The translations under genes were made by a program, and so were the position numbers. From NCBI GenBank assembly GCA_964624235.1, contig CAZUXY010000007.1:23748-87747 (forward strand): DNA of 64,000 nt. The letters run 5' to 3'. The first letter of the stretch is position 1, and every line of letters starts with the position of its first letter. The DNA comes from CAZUXY01 sp964624235. Its GTDB lineage: Bacteria; Spirochaetota; UBA4802; UBA5368. The notes beneath the pieces were generated by a model. It saw nothing but the letters and a program-made list of their open reading frames with translations. It had not been told where the DNA came from and did not search any database. This document shows positions 41,370 to 49,830 of this stretch, in pieces.

Positions 41370-43244
41370 ATGGATGACATCAAGACCCTCTTCGGCAAAC
41401 AACCCCTTGAAGAAATTTCACTGGCGGCGATGCAGATAAACACCCACCTGAAGCTGTGGAACCGTGACGTCATTCTTTCCCGCGAAAAAGACGGGATTTT
41501 CACCCAGGAGTTCTATTCCGTGAAGGGGGCGGAATTCATTGAACAGCAGTTGTGTCTTGCGGCCGGGCTGCTGGAATCACGACTAGAAAAGGGCGACCCG
41601 GTGGCTGTTTTTTCACCCAACTCGGTACGCTATGCCATAACGCTGTTTGCCGTCCTCGCCGCAGGGGGAATCTTCGTTCCCATTTATCCGACCACCACCG
41701 AAGAGGAAGCTGAAACCATACTGCGCCATTCCGAAACGGGAATCATCTTCAGCGGCGACATGTCCCAGTACCAGAAAACACTGTCGATACTGCGCAAAGT
41801 CAAGTCCCCCCTGCGCCGAATGATCGCCATGCATTATCAGGAAAAAGCCGACTCGGACGTAATGAGTTATGAACGGCTGATAAAACTGGGCAGGGAGTCA
41901 GGGAGGCTGCGTGAGGCCGCTGAAATGATCAAGAAGATCAAATCGGAAGATCTCGCCGCGCTCATTTACACGCCTGGCAGTACCGGCACCCCCAAGGGGG
42001 TATTACTGACACACGGCAATTTCCTGGCGCAGAAAAAGGTAATACAGATGTTCAATATTACCGACAAAGATGTGCGGCTGGCTCACCTGCCGTTCTCCCA
42101 TGTTTTCGGCCTTTCCGCCGATCTTTTCGGTTCAATCGTGACGGGATCACTGCTCTGCATCACCAGGTCCTTTGAGACCGATGAAATGCTTTCTTACCTG
42201 CGCCGGGTCAAACCAACGGTTATCTGTTCGGTGCCGAGGATGTATGAAAAAATCTGTGTAAACGTACTCCACGGCGTGAACCAGTTGAAAGGGATCCGCA
42301 GGAACCTGTTGAATCTCGCCATACTCGTCGGCAGGGAAGATTATGTCTGCAAATGCCGCGGCAGGTCGGTCAGGTTTTCAACGAAAATGTTGAAACATAT
42401 CCTGTTTCCCGTTTTGCGCGGGATCCGAAAGGCCCTCAACCTGCAGAAAGCCCGTATCATTGTCTCAGGAGGGGGCCCTCTTCCTATTGAAGTGGCGAAT
42501 TTTTTCGGAGGGATAGGTCTGCCGATAGTCGAGGGATACGGCCTTACCGAAACCGCACCCATAATAAACGTCAATCCGCCTGAAAAAAACAAGCCCGGGA
42601 CGGTCGGTCCTCCGCTGGAGGGAGTAGAGGAAAGAATATCCGACGACGGCGAGATCCTGGTAAAAGGCCCTATGGTATTCAGGGGCTATTACAAAAATCC
42701 GGAAGACGAGACACCTTCTTTCACTGAGGACGGGTTTTTTCGAACGGGTGATATCGGCAGGTTCGACGAGGATGGCTATCTTACCATCACCGGGCGTATC
42801 AAGGACCTGGTGATTACATCCTCAGGAAAGAATATCGCCCCTCTCAACGTGGAAAGACTATTTGAAGACGATCCCATGATAAGTTACATCTGTGTGGTGG
42901 GCGACGGCCGCAAATATCTGACGGCACTCATCGTTCCGGATTTTCATATGTTGCGGACCCATGCGCGGGAAACGAACATATCCTTCACCACCGATGATGA
43001 CCTTGTATCCCGGCCTGAAATCATAGATTTATATAAAAAGCGAATCAATGCGGTCTGCCGCAACCTGGCCAGCCACGAGCAGATTAAGAAATTCACCCTG
43101 CTTCCCAATGAGTTCTCGGTCAGTTCGGGTGAACTTTCGCCCACCTTCAAGTTCCGCCGGCGCCATGTGCACGAGAAATACAGGGATATCATCGACAGTA
43201 TGTATCCAAGCGGCGATTCCATTAAAAACGGGATAGGCCAGTAA
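41370..43244 (+). CDS. Long-chain fatty-acid--CoA ligase (AMP-binding)
   Basis: 624-residue ANL-superfamily enzyme activating a fatty acid through an acyl-adenylate. P-loop YTPGSTGTPKG (about 202-212), VEGYGLTETAP, DGFFRTGDIGRFDEDGYLTITGR (the A8 hinge Asp-Gly type) and a late LSPTFKFRR with the catalytic Lys. The form with YTPGSTGTPKGVLLTHGN and a long insertion before VSGGGPLP is the long-chain FadD15-like group. Its divergent partners are two lipid-type SDRs, which suggests a lipid-synthesis locus. The stop abuts the ppk1 stop with no gap. Confidence 0.94.
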   Translation: MDDIKTLFGKQPLEEISLAAMQINTHLKLWNRDVILSREKDGIFTQEFYSVKGAEFIEQQLCLAAGLLESRLEKGDPVAVFSPNSVRYAITLFAVLAAGGIFVPIYPTTTEEEAETILRHSETGIIFSGDMSQYQKTLSILRKVKSPLRRMIAMHYQEKADSDVMSYERLIKLGRESGRLREAAEMIKKIKSEDLAALIYTPGSTGTPKGVLLTHGNFLAQKKVIQMFNITDKDVRLAHLPFSHVFGLSADLFGSIVTGSLLCITRSFETDEMLSYLRRVKPTVICSVPRMYEKICVNVLHGVNQLKGIRRNLLNLAILVGREDYVCKCRGRSVRFSTKMLKHILFPVLRGIRKALNLQKARIIVSGGGPLPIEVANFFGGIGLPIVEGYGLTETAPIINVNPPEKNKPGTVGPPLEGVEERISDDGEILVKGPMVFRGYYKNPEDETPSFTEDGFFRTGDIGRFDEDGYLTITGRIKDLVITSSGKNIAPLNVERLFEDDPMISYICVVGDGRKYLTALIVPDFHMLRTHARETNISFTTDDDLVSRPEIIDLYKKRINAVCRNLASHEQIKKFTLLPNEFSVSSGELSPTFKFRRRHVHEKYRDIIDSMYPSGDSIKNGIGQ

Positions 43245-45383
43245 TCAGGAATCATTCTTTCGCGCTGATGCGGACAGGGCCTCGGGCTTCCCCCAGGAGC
43301 TGTCATTATCAAGGCCGGGTTCCCCTTTATTCAGATCCATCAGGTACCGGTAATACTCGACCTGTGACCGCACACGGTGCGCTCCGACGGACTGCTTGTA
43401 CCGGTTTTCCCCCTCTTTGCTGATAATGCGGGCCTTGGTGTTGTCGGAAAGCTGTATCTCCAGCATACGTTTGAGCTCGGATTTGATACTTTCGTCGAAA
43501 ACAGGGCACCCAACCTCTATACGGCGGTCAAAGTTCCTGATCATCCAGTCCGCGGAGGTGATAAAGATTTGTTCGTCGCCGTTGTTGTAAAAGTATATGA
43601 TCCGTGAATGTTCCAGAAACCGATCTACGACGCTTATAATCTCAATGTTCTCGCTCATTTGCGGCATCCCCGGAACCATGATACAGATACCGCGAATGAT
43701 GAGCTGGACCTTAACGCCTGCCTGCCCGGCCTGGTAGAGTTTCTTCACAATGGCCTCGTCCACCAGGTTGTTCAGCTTGACGATAATGCGCGCATTCCTC
43801 CCCGCCCGGGCATGGGCTATTTCTTTCTTTATCATGCGAACAAAGAAATTACGCTGTGAAAACGGCGATACTATAAGGGTGTTGAACCTCACCGGTTTAT
43901 ACTTTGCCTCGAACAGGGCGAAGACCTTATGGACCTCCGCGGCGATTTTTTCATCGGCCGTAAGGAGTCCCTCATCCGCGTAAATACGGGCGGTATCTTC
44001 ATTGAAATTCCCGGTACCGATATACGCGTAGTAACGGTTCTTTCCGCTTTCTTTTCTTCTGATCAGCAACAGTTTACAGTGCACCTTAAAGCCGGGTATC
44101 CCCTGTATCACCCTGACACCCTCCTCCTGCAGTTTCTCAGACCAGCGGATATTGGCCTCCTCATCGAAACGCGCCTGCAATTCCAGAAACACCGTCACTT
44201 TCTTCCCGTTCCTCGCCGCGTTGATCAGAGCATTTATGATTTTAGAGTTCGGCGAGAGACGGTACAGGGTTATTTTCACCGATCTCACCCCGGGGTCCAT
44301 GGAAGCCTGACGCAACAGATCAAGAATGTTTTGAAACGAATGGTAGGGAAAGTGCAGAATGATGTCCTTTTCACGTATCACATCGAGAATGGTACGAGCC
44401 CCATCGATATACCGGTGCGGCAGGGGCTGGAACCGGGGATACGACAGCTCTTCCGCTCCCAGTGCCGGAAAATTCATGAAATCCTTGAAATTATGGTAGC
44501 GTCCGCCGCTTACCATATAATCCTTCCCGCTTATTCTGAACGTACGCTCGAGTGTTTTCAAGAGAGTTTCAGGGATGACTTCGTCATGTATAAAGCGTAC
44601 CGGCTGACCGGTCTTTCTCTTTTGTAAGCTCTCCTCGACCTGGTGTAAGAAGCTCTTCGAAACATCATTGTCCATGTCCAGCTCGGCGTCCCTGGTGAAC
44701 TTGATGGTATAGGCGCTGAACAGGTCGTAATCGAAAACCGAAAACACATCAGCAAGGCAGTACCGGATCACGTCATCCAGCAGGATGATGTGACGGTTAA
44801 TTCCTTCCGCCGGAAGCACCAGGAATCTCGACAGGACCGAGGTGGGTACTTTTATCAACGCGTATTTTTCCTTTAAGGTCCTGTCCCTGCGACCGAGACA
44901 TACCGCAAGGTAAATCGACTTGTCTTTCAGAAAAGATGTATTCTGTACATTCTCCAGCATTACAGGGAACAGGTTCGGCTGCACCTGCTCACGGAAATAT
45001 CTTTTAACAAAGACCCCCTGTACTTCGGTAAGCTTTGATTCATCTATCAGATAGATGTTGTTTCGATTCAGCTCCTGTACTATGTCATGATAGATACCGG
45101 CAAATTTGACCTGGAGTTCCTGGTCATAGCGGGCGACCTGCTTGAGTATCTTTTCAGGATTTATGCCCTCAAACTCCTTTTTGTTGCCTTTCAGGTCGAT
45201 CATGCGGTTTAGTCCGGCGACCCGTACCCTGAAAAACTCATCAAGGTTGTTTGAATAAATCCCGAGAAACCTGATTCTTTCAAGCAGCGGATTTGCAGTA
45301 TCGGCGGCCTCTTGCAATACCCGGTCGTTGAAATGAAGCCAGCTCAATTCGCGGTTTATGAATTTCAGATTTGACTTCCCCAT
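43245..45383 (-). CDS. ppk1: Polyphosphate kinase 1
   Basis: Reversible polymerisation of ATP gamma-phosphate into polyphosphate. 712 residues, usual length, with the four-domain order: N domain (FINRELSWLHFNDRVLQEA, 8-26), head domain, then two phospholipase D-like domains. The phosphorylated His lies in GIPGFKVHCKLLLI (near 440) and the second His region in ADWMIRNFDRRIEVG. The N-terminal start at 45383 is the natural family start. No ppx is adjacent. Confidence 0.97.
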   Translation of the reverse strand: MGKSNLKFINRELSWLHFNDRVLQEAADTANPLLERIRFLGIYSNNLDEFFRVRVAGLNRMIDLKGNKKEFEGINPEKILKQVARYDQELQVKFAGIYHDIVQELNRNNIYLIDESKLTEVQGVFVKRYFREQVQPNLFPVMLENVQNTSFLKDKSIYLAVCLGRRDRTLKEKYALIKVPTSVLSRFLVLPAEGINRHIILLDDVIRYCLADVFSVFDYDLFSAYTIKFTRDAELDMDNDVSKSFLHQVEESLQKRKTGQPVRFIHDEVIPETLLKTLERTFRISGKDYMVSGGRYHNFKDFMNFPALGAEELSYPRFQPLPHRYIDGARTILDVIREKDIILHFPYHSFQNILDLLRQASMDPGVRSVKITLYRLSPNSKIINALINAARNGKKVTVFLELQARFDEEANIRWSEKLQEEGVRVIQGIPGFKVHCKLLLIRRKESGKNRYYAYIGTGNFNEDTARIYADEGLLTADEKIAAEVHKVFALFEAKYKPVRFNTLIVSPFSQRNFFVRMIKKEIAHARAGRNARIIVKLNNLVDEAIVKKLYQAGQAGVKVQLIIRGICIMVPGMPQMSENIEIISVVDRFLEHSRIIYFYNNGDEQIFITSADWMIRNFDRRIEVGCPVFDESIKSELKRMLEIQLSDNTKARIISKEGENRYKQSVGAHRVRSQVEYYRYLMDLNKGEPGLDNDSSWGKPEALSASARKNDS

Positions 45384-45440
45384 TATTCCCGTCCCTGCCG
45401 CACATAATTACTGCCGCATACCGCCGCAGTCAGAGCATCT

Positions 45441-45471
45441 GCACACAATAGTCTGCTAATAGTATGTGTGC
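45441..45471. repeat. Inverted repeat GCACACA-N17-TGTGTGC
   Basis: Perfect 7-bp arms (45441-45447, 45465-45471) in the 144-base gap between the lipase gene stop and the ppk1 start. It could be an operator of ppk1 or a hairpin following the lipase gene. Confidence 0.35.
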
Positions 45472-45527
45472 CGAAGGAAGAATACAAGCGTAAATATTTA
45501 ACGATCACATTATGTATGCACAAAGGA

Positions 45528-46424
45528 TCAGGACCCGCGTTCCTGGATATGGTTATTCCGTTCGCTGTACGGTATCCTGATGGATTTCCTGACCTTGGGT
45601 TCAATTAAACGCAGGTAGTTTCTAATATTGTGATCTTTCAAAATTTCACCCAGTGTCTGCCCATTCAATCCCTGCCGCACGATGTTCGGAATCCGCTCAT
45701 CCGGCAAGCAATAGTACTCTCCCTCGAGCAGAATCACCTCACCCTGAAAATGACGGTAAGGATTTTTCCTGTAAATCCCTTTCGGCGGCAACAGCGGAAT
45801 AACATCGTTTTCATGCACAACCCTGATCACCGGCAGGTCAGTGTATTTTTCTATTCCCTGTGCATCCGTCACCTTGGGTTGCCCCGAGGCTATGACTTTC
45901 TTTACACGATATCCGTCCTTCTCAAGCAGCATTCCCAGAATCACCGCCTCGGCCGCGCCCAGTGAATGTCCGTAGAGATATATATCAAATTCTTTGTTTA
46001 TCCGGGGGCGCAGATCATGGTATACCGCAAGTGCGGCTTTCTCGAACCCGCGATGGAGGTTAATGCCGAGCCGGGAATTGTAATTTTTGCGTACTTTCAG
46101 GTCGTAAACCACATTTCTCAAATTGGCTGTCCCGCGTATTAAAATCTCGTATACGGACTTGTTGTTGGGCACTCCCAGGAAATACCGGTTTCTTGTGTTT
46201 TTAATATCGACTATCTGCATATCGCCGTAATAATGCCGCCATTTGTTTCGTATTACGGGGAGTGTTTCAAACCTGACCGAATAGTATACCTCCATGAAAT
46301 GATACACTTCACCGAAATCAAACTCTTGTGCGGTATCAGCCGATGCGGGCGCGCAAAAACCCGCGCATACCGTCATCGCCAGCAACATCAGCATTGCGAA
46401 CCGGGAACATTGTTTTGCTTTCAT
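45528..46424 (-). CDS. Exported lipase, class 3
   Basis: 298 residues with a signal peptide (hydrophobic MLMLLAMTVCAGFCA, cleavage after ASA near residue 29). The alpha/beta-hydrolase core has the nucleophile elbow YLYGHSLGAAEA (Ser in GHSLG). An Asp in VVHENDVIPLLPP follows, and a C-terminal His is likely in KNPYRHFQGE. This is the lipase_3 (mono-/diacylglycerol lipase) pattern. It lies 18 bp after the FAD-reductase gene in the same direction. Confidence 0.9.
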   Translation of the reverse strand: MKAKQCSRFAMLMLLAMTVCAGFCAPASADTAQEFDFGEVYHFMEVYYSVRFETLPVIRNKWRHYYGDMQIVDIKNTRNRYFLGVPNNKSVYEILIRGTANLRNVVYDLKVRKNYNSRLGINLHRGFEKAALAVYHDLRPRINKEFDIYLYGHSLGAAEAVILGMLLEKDGYRVKKVIASGQPKVTDAQGIEKYTDLPVIRVVHENDVIPLLPPKGIYRKNPYRHFQGEVILLEGEYYCLPDERIPNIVRQGLNGQTLGEILKDHNIRNYLRLIEPKVRKSIRIPYSERNNHIQERGS

Positions 46425-46442
46425 GTTTACTGATTTTTACCC

Positions 46443-47840
46443 CTATTGCATTTTGGCCGCGGCCTTTTCCCAGAGCTCCTCCGCTTTCACTCTCCAATCC
46501 GTGAATTCACCGGGCTGAACAGGATACTTCTCGTAATGAGCGCGCACTTTCCCCGAGATCACCAGCACACGTACCAGGGCCTTCAGGCTGGAAAAGGAGT
46601 AATTCCCCGAGAACAGTCCTCTGACCAGCGTGTACACCACTTTCAGCAACCGTACCGTACTCAACCGGACTTCAAAAAATTTATTCATGTCGTTGAAATC
46701 GGTTTCGGAAAAAATCACGTCATTCTGAAAGAGATACTGACACTCCTTCTCCGTGGTGTTGGCCGCACCCGGGAGTGTAGCAAGCAGCGCGGCGAATTTC
46801 GCTCCCTGGTCGCGAAAATACCGCACGTTGATGTTCCAGAGCCGATCTCCCGTTACCGGCCCTCCACCCTGTATGACGGCGGCGGTTTCTTCAGCGGCGA
46901 TTTTGCACAATCTCCAGGCGGCGGTCACTCCTTCGCCAGAAAAAGGTTTTGTGATACAGGCACAATCGCCTAGACAGAGAAATCCGTTCCCTACGACCGA
47001 ATAAGGGGGCCGCCGGTAGGGTGTGGTTCCCTTTTCAACTCTCTTCACACGATACGGTGGGAGCTTGATCTTTTCCAGAAACTCTTTCAACACCTCCTCG
47101 GCATGTTCATAAGAACCTGTCGCTCCTATGCCCAGTATCGCCCCTCGGGGGTCGGAGGAGGGGGCTATCCAGGTCTTATAATAGGTCCAGCCGACCGACG
47201 CGCATTCCACAGGATAAAGAGGCCCTATCCATGGTCCCGAGGTGCGGGCGTTCGACGGGTTTTCCCAGCGTAAATAGCGCAGCACCACATAGAACTTATC
47301 GTCCGGAGCAAGACCGAAAGTCTCCACGCCGAAATCATCGGGAAGAGAGGTCCTCAATGCCGCCGCGGTTCCCGTCGCGTCCACGACAAGTTTTGCGTTA
47401 TATTCACGGGTTTTTCCTTTAGACCCGGCAATTACCCCGATTATACCGCCATCCCCGAGTACCGGAGCCTTTACCGTGGTTTCGAAAACAAATTTCACCC
47501 CCGCCGATTCCGCCATTGCATACAGACGGTTGAGAAAGGAAGTAAGCCTCATAACATGGAAGGGATAATCCAGCCGCTTGGGAAACGATCCGTCAGGAGA
47601 CAGGCTGATACCATCCTTTAAAACACAGATAAACTCCTCTGAATTTTCAGCAGGTTCGGGTACGCCGAACTCACTGAACTTATCGCTATCGATGTGGAAC
47701 ACGTCAAGCCGCTTACCAACCTTCGCTCTTTTATCCTTTTCAATAACCATCACCGGAATACCCAGCCGTGCCAGTTGCAGGGCATAATAGGTCCCGGCGG
47801 TGCCGGCACCGACTACAAGGACATCGCTTTCACGTTCCAT
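46443..47840 (-). CDS. FAD-dependent oxidoreductase, geranylgeranyl reductase-like
   Basis: 465 residues beginning MERESDVLVVGAGTAGTYYALQLA: a Rossmann dinucleotide motif GAGTAG close to the N-terminus. Then come LVVDATGTAA and, near 300, FLCLGDCACITKPFSGEGVTAAWRLCKIAAE, the second FAD motif of the geranylgeranyl reductase/lipid reductase family. The ATG at 47840 has AAGGTGA seven bases upstream; the open frame to 48005 is hydrophobic and lacks a start signal. The family saturates isoprenoid chains of lipids or quinones; the substrate is unknown. Confidence 0.88.
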   Translation of the reverse strand: MERESDVLVVGAGTAGTYYALQLARLGIPVMVIEKDKRAKVGKRLDVFHIDSDKFSEFGVPEPAENSEEFICVLKDGISLSPDGSFPKRLDYPFHVMRLTSFLNRLYAMAESAGVKFVFETTVKAPVLGDGGIIGVIAGSKGKTREYNAKLVVDATGTAAALRTSLPDDFGVETFGLAPDDKFYVVLRYLRWENPSNARTSGPWIGPLYPVECASVGWTYYKTWIAPSSDPRGAILGIGATGSYEHAEEVLKEFLEKIKLPPYRVKRVEKGTTPYRRPPYSVVGNGFLCLGDCACITKPFSGEGVTAAWRLCKIAAEETAAVIQGGGPVTGDRLWNINVRYFRDQGAKFAALLATLPGAANTTEKECQYLFQNDVIFSETDFNDMNKFFEVRLSTVRLLKVVYTLVRGLFSGNYSFSSLKALVRVLVISGKVRAHYEKYPVQPGEFTDWRVKAEELWEKAAAKMQ

Positions 47841-48042
47841 AAAAAAATCACCTTCACTCACCTGCTGCAGGCTGCCATACTTCAAGTAACAGCATAAACA
47901 GCGGTAGTATAAAAGTACCCCTCTCGAAACATTCCGTCCAATAAAAAGCAGCAATGGAGAAACCACGCCCATAACGGGAAGTTTCACGAATTGGGAAGAT
48001 ATCATCAGACCATGAAACGAATCTCAGGGTAGATCACTATCT

Positions 48043-49623
48043 TCATGAAGTATAACCGCCCGCCAGTTCCTGGATTTTGCTGTTCAACTGACGGTTCGTG
48101 GCAGAGAGCTTTTGCAGTGATTCGCTCAGATTCCCCGAAAGCAGGGCTGAACGTTCCGCGCCCCGGCTTATTTCCTCCATGGCCCTGAGGACCTCCCTGC
48201 TCTGTGTGAGCTGATCACCGGTAGCGTTTTTCATTGAGGAAGCCATTTCCTGGATGCGGGCCGTGTCTTTTTCCATACTGAGGTTTTTCTCTGCCTGTTC
48301 GCGGACCAGTGTATAAACCTCTTTCATCAGGTCCCCCATATCGCGCACACCGGCGGTTATCTCTTTCAATGACGTTACCGTCGCAAGTATCGCTTCGACA
48401 CCCTTTTCTGTGTCCTGTCCGGTTGTGCTCACCATGCGGGCTATCTCCCCGGCGTGCGAGGCGGCCAGGTCGGCAAGCTTACCCACCTCGTCCGCCACCA
48501 CGGCGAATCCCCGGCCCTCCGTGCCTGCTCGTGCGGCCTCGATGGCGGCATTCAGCGCCAGCAGGTTAGTCTGGTCGGCGATATCGTTGATAACCGAAAC
48601 GATTTCGGCGATTTTTTTAGATCCTTCATTTATTTTAATAATCCCTTCCACCGCATGTGCAAGCTCTTCCTCGCCGCGGCGTGCCAGTTCCTGGGTCGCT
48701 TCACTTTTCATTGAGCCGCGGCCGCTGAGTTCCTCGATTCTGCCTATACCCCGGCTTATCACCTTCATGGATTCCATATTGCCGTCACAGAGCTCACCCT
48801 GCGTGAGCGCGTTTCCCGCGACCGTCTCTACGGTTTCATTAATTTTTTCCATGGCGGTCATGGTTTTCTGCACTGAGCCGGCGTGTTCCATGCTGAGCTC
48901 TTTGTTTTCGTTGCCGATCTTCTCAACCTCACTGACGATAATACTTATGTTCACCACAGTCGTGGTGCTTTCATATATCAGTTCCATCAGCGAGGTCAGG
49001 TTCTCTTTGGATACCTGTTCGTTTTTCCGCGAGGTAATGACCAGTTCCCTCACGTACCTGCAGGCGATGGCTATCACGGTGCTCATGATCATTATGGAAA
49101 CCGTTCCAATGATCCAGTTTGTCGCGCTCAAAAGGTGCCATCTGTCTCCCAGGGGTCCGAACGTGAGGCTCATTTCACGGGCCCCCATGGCGGTCAGGTG
49201 TACCGCGGAATAAACAGCCACTGAAAGCATACCCATGTAAAAGGCCAACTGCGGTGAAAAACGAAGCGCCGCGGTGCCGATCAAGATAAAATACACCGCA
49301 AATTGCGATGCCTGTCCTACCGCCTGGTTCCACTGATCAAGGCTTAAAAAAAGATTGCTTATATTGATGAAGTAAACGGCACAGATTTCCAGTGTCCCGC
49401 AAAGATACTTAATCCATGACCGGTATCTTCCCGTGGCCAGGACCGCCGACGATATGCTCAGGGAAACCAGGTAAAGCAGCATGGTGACGAGGAAAAATTC
49501 CCACCTGATGGTTTTTGTGAGGTAGCCTATAATTATCGGAACCGAAAAAGTAATTATGAGCATGATCCGCACACGGTTATATGAACGCTCCCCGCGCATT
49601 TCAAGTTCCAGCTGGTGGTCCAT
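48043..49623 (-). CDS. Methyl-accepting chemotaxis protein with six-helix membrane sensor
   Basis: 526 residues. The N-terminal about 200 residues form about six transmembrane helices with short loops (MASE-like membrane sensor), with no periplasmic ligand domain and no evident HAMP. The cytoplasmic part carries the MCP hairpin tip INDIADQTNLLALNAAIEAARAGTEGRGFAVVADEVGKLA (about 340-380) and flanking coiled coils. No pentapeptide receptor tail is present. A strong promoter with an overlapping palindrome lies upstream. No che genes are adjacent. Confidence 0.94.
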   Translation of the reverse strand: MDHQLELEMRGERSYNRVRIMLIITFSVPIIIGYLTKTIRWEFFLVTMLLYLVSLSISSAVLATGRYRSWIKYLCGTLEICAVYFINISNLFLSLDQWNQAVGQASQFAVYFILIGTAALRFSPQLAFYMGMLSVAVYSAVHLTAMGAREMSLTFGPLGDRWHLLSATNWIIGTVSIMIMSTVIAIACRYVRELVITSRKNEQVSKENLTSLMELIYESTTTVVNISIIVSEVEKIGNENKELSMEHAGSVQKTMTAMEKINETVETVAGNALTQGELCDGNMESMKVISRGIGRIEELSGRGSMKSEATQELARRGEEELAHAVEGIIKINEGSKKIAEIVSVINDIADQTNLLALNAAIEAARAGTEGRGFAVVADEVGKLADLAASHAGEIARMVSTTGQDTEKGVEAILATVTSLKEITAGVRDMGDLMKEVYTLVREQAEKNLSMEKDTARIQEMASSMKNATGDQLTQSREVLRAMEEISRGAERSALLSGNLSESLQKLSATNRQLNSKIQELAGGYTS

Positions 49624-49671
49624 CGGTTCCTCTTTAAGAAGTCGTATCGGTCGAATTTTTTTATTATTTTG

Positions 49672-49689
49672 GGTATAATAATTTATACC
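49672..49689. promoter_or_regulatory. 18-bp palindrome over the MCP promoter -10 box
   Basis: GGTATAATAATTTATACC has perfect 7-bp arms (49672-49678, 49683-49689) around TAAT. It covers the -10 element of the MCP promoter (49682-49687), the position of a repressor operator. Confidence 0.5.
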
Positions 49690-49709
49690 ATGGAGACATC
49701 AGGTGTCAA
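49682..49709 (-). promoter_or_regulatory. Sigma70-type promoter of the chemoreceptor gene
   Basis: Minus strand TTGACA (49709-49704, perfect), 16-base spacer, TATAAA (49687-49682). The leader would be about 50 bases, with AGAGGA before the ATG at 49623. Confidence 0.75.
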
Positions 49710-49830
49710 GACATGATTGCCCGCGTCCCTTTTGCGTTTGACAAAAAACTCAACATATGTGAAGGTATTCCCAAGGCGACATAAAATACCACAGTTGCCA
49801 TATAAAAACTAAAGCCTTTTCCATTGCACG

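Noticed and set aside
47841..48005. N-terminal extension of the FAD reductase
   Set aside because: The Rossmann motif starts about residue 6 after the ATG at 47840. The extension is hydrophobic and Cys-rich and lacks a start site.
49738..49743. TTGACA on the plus strand before the helicase
   Set aside because: No acceptable -10 box lies 16-18 bases downstream, so I did not call a promoter.
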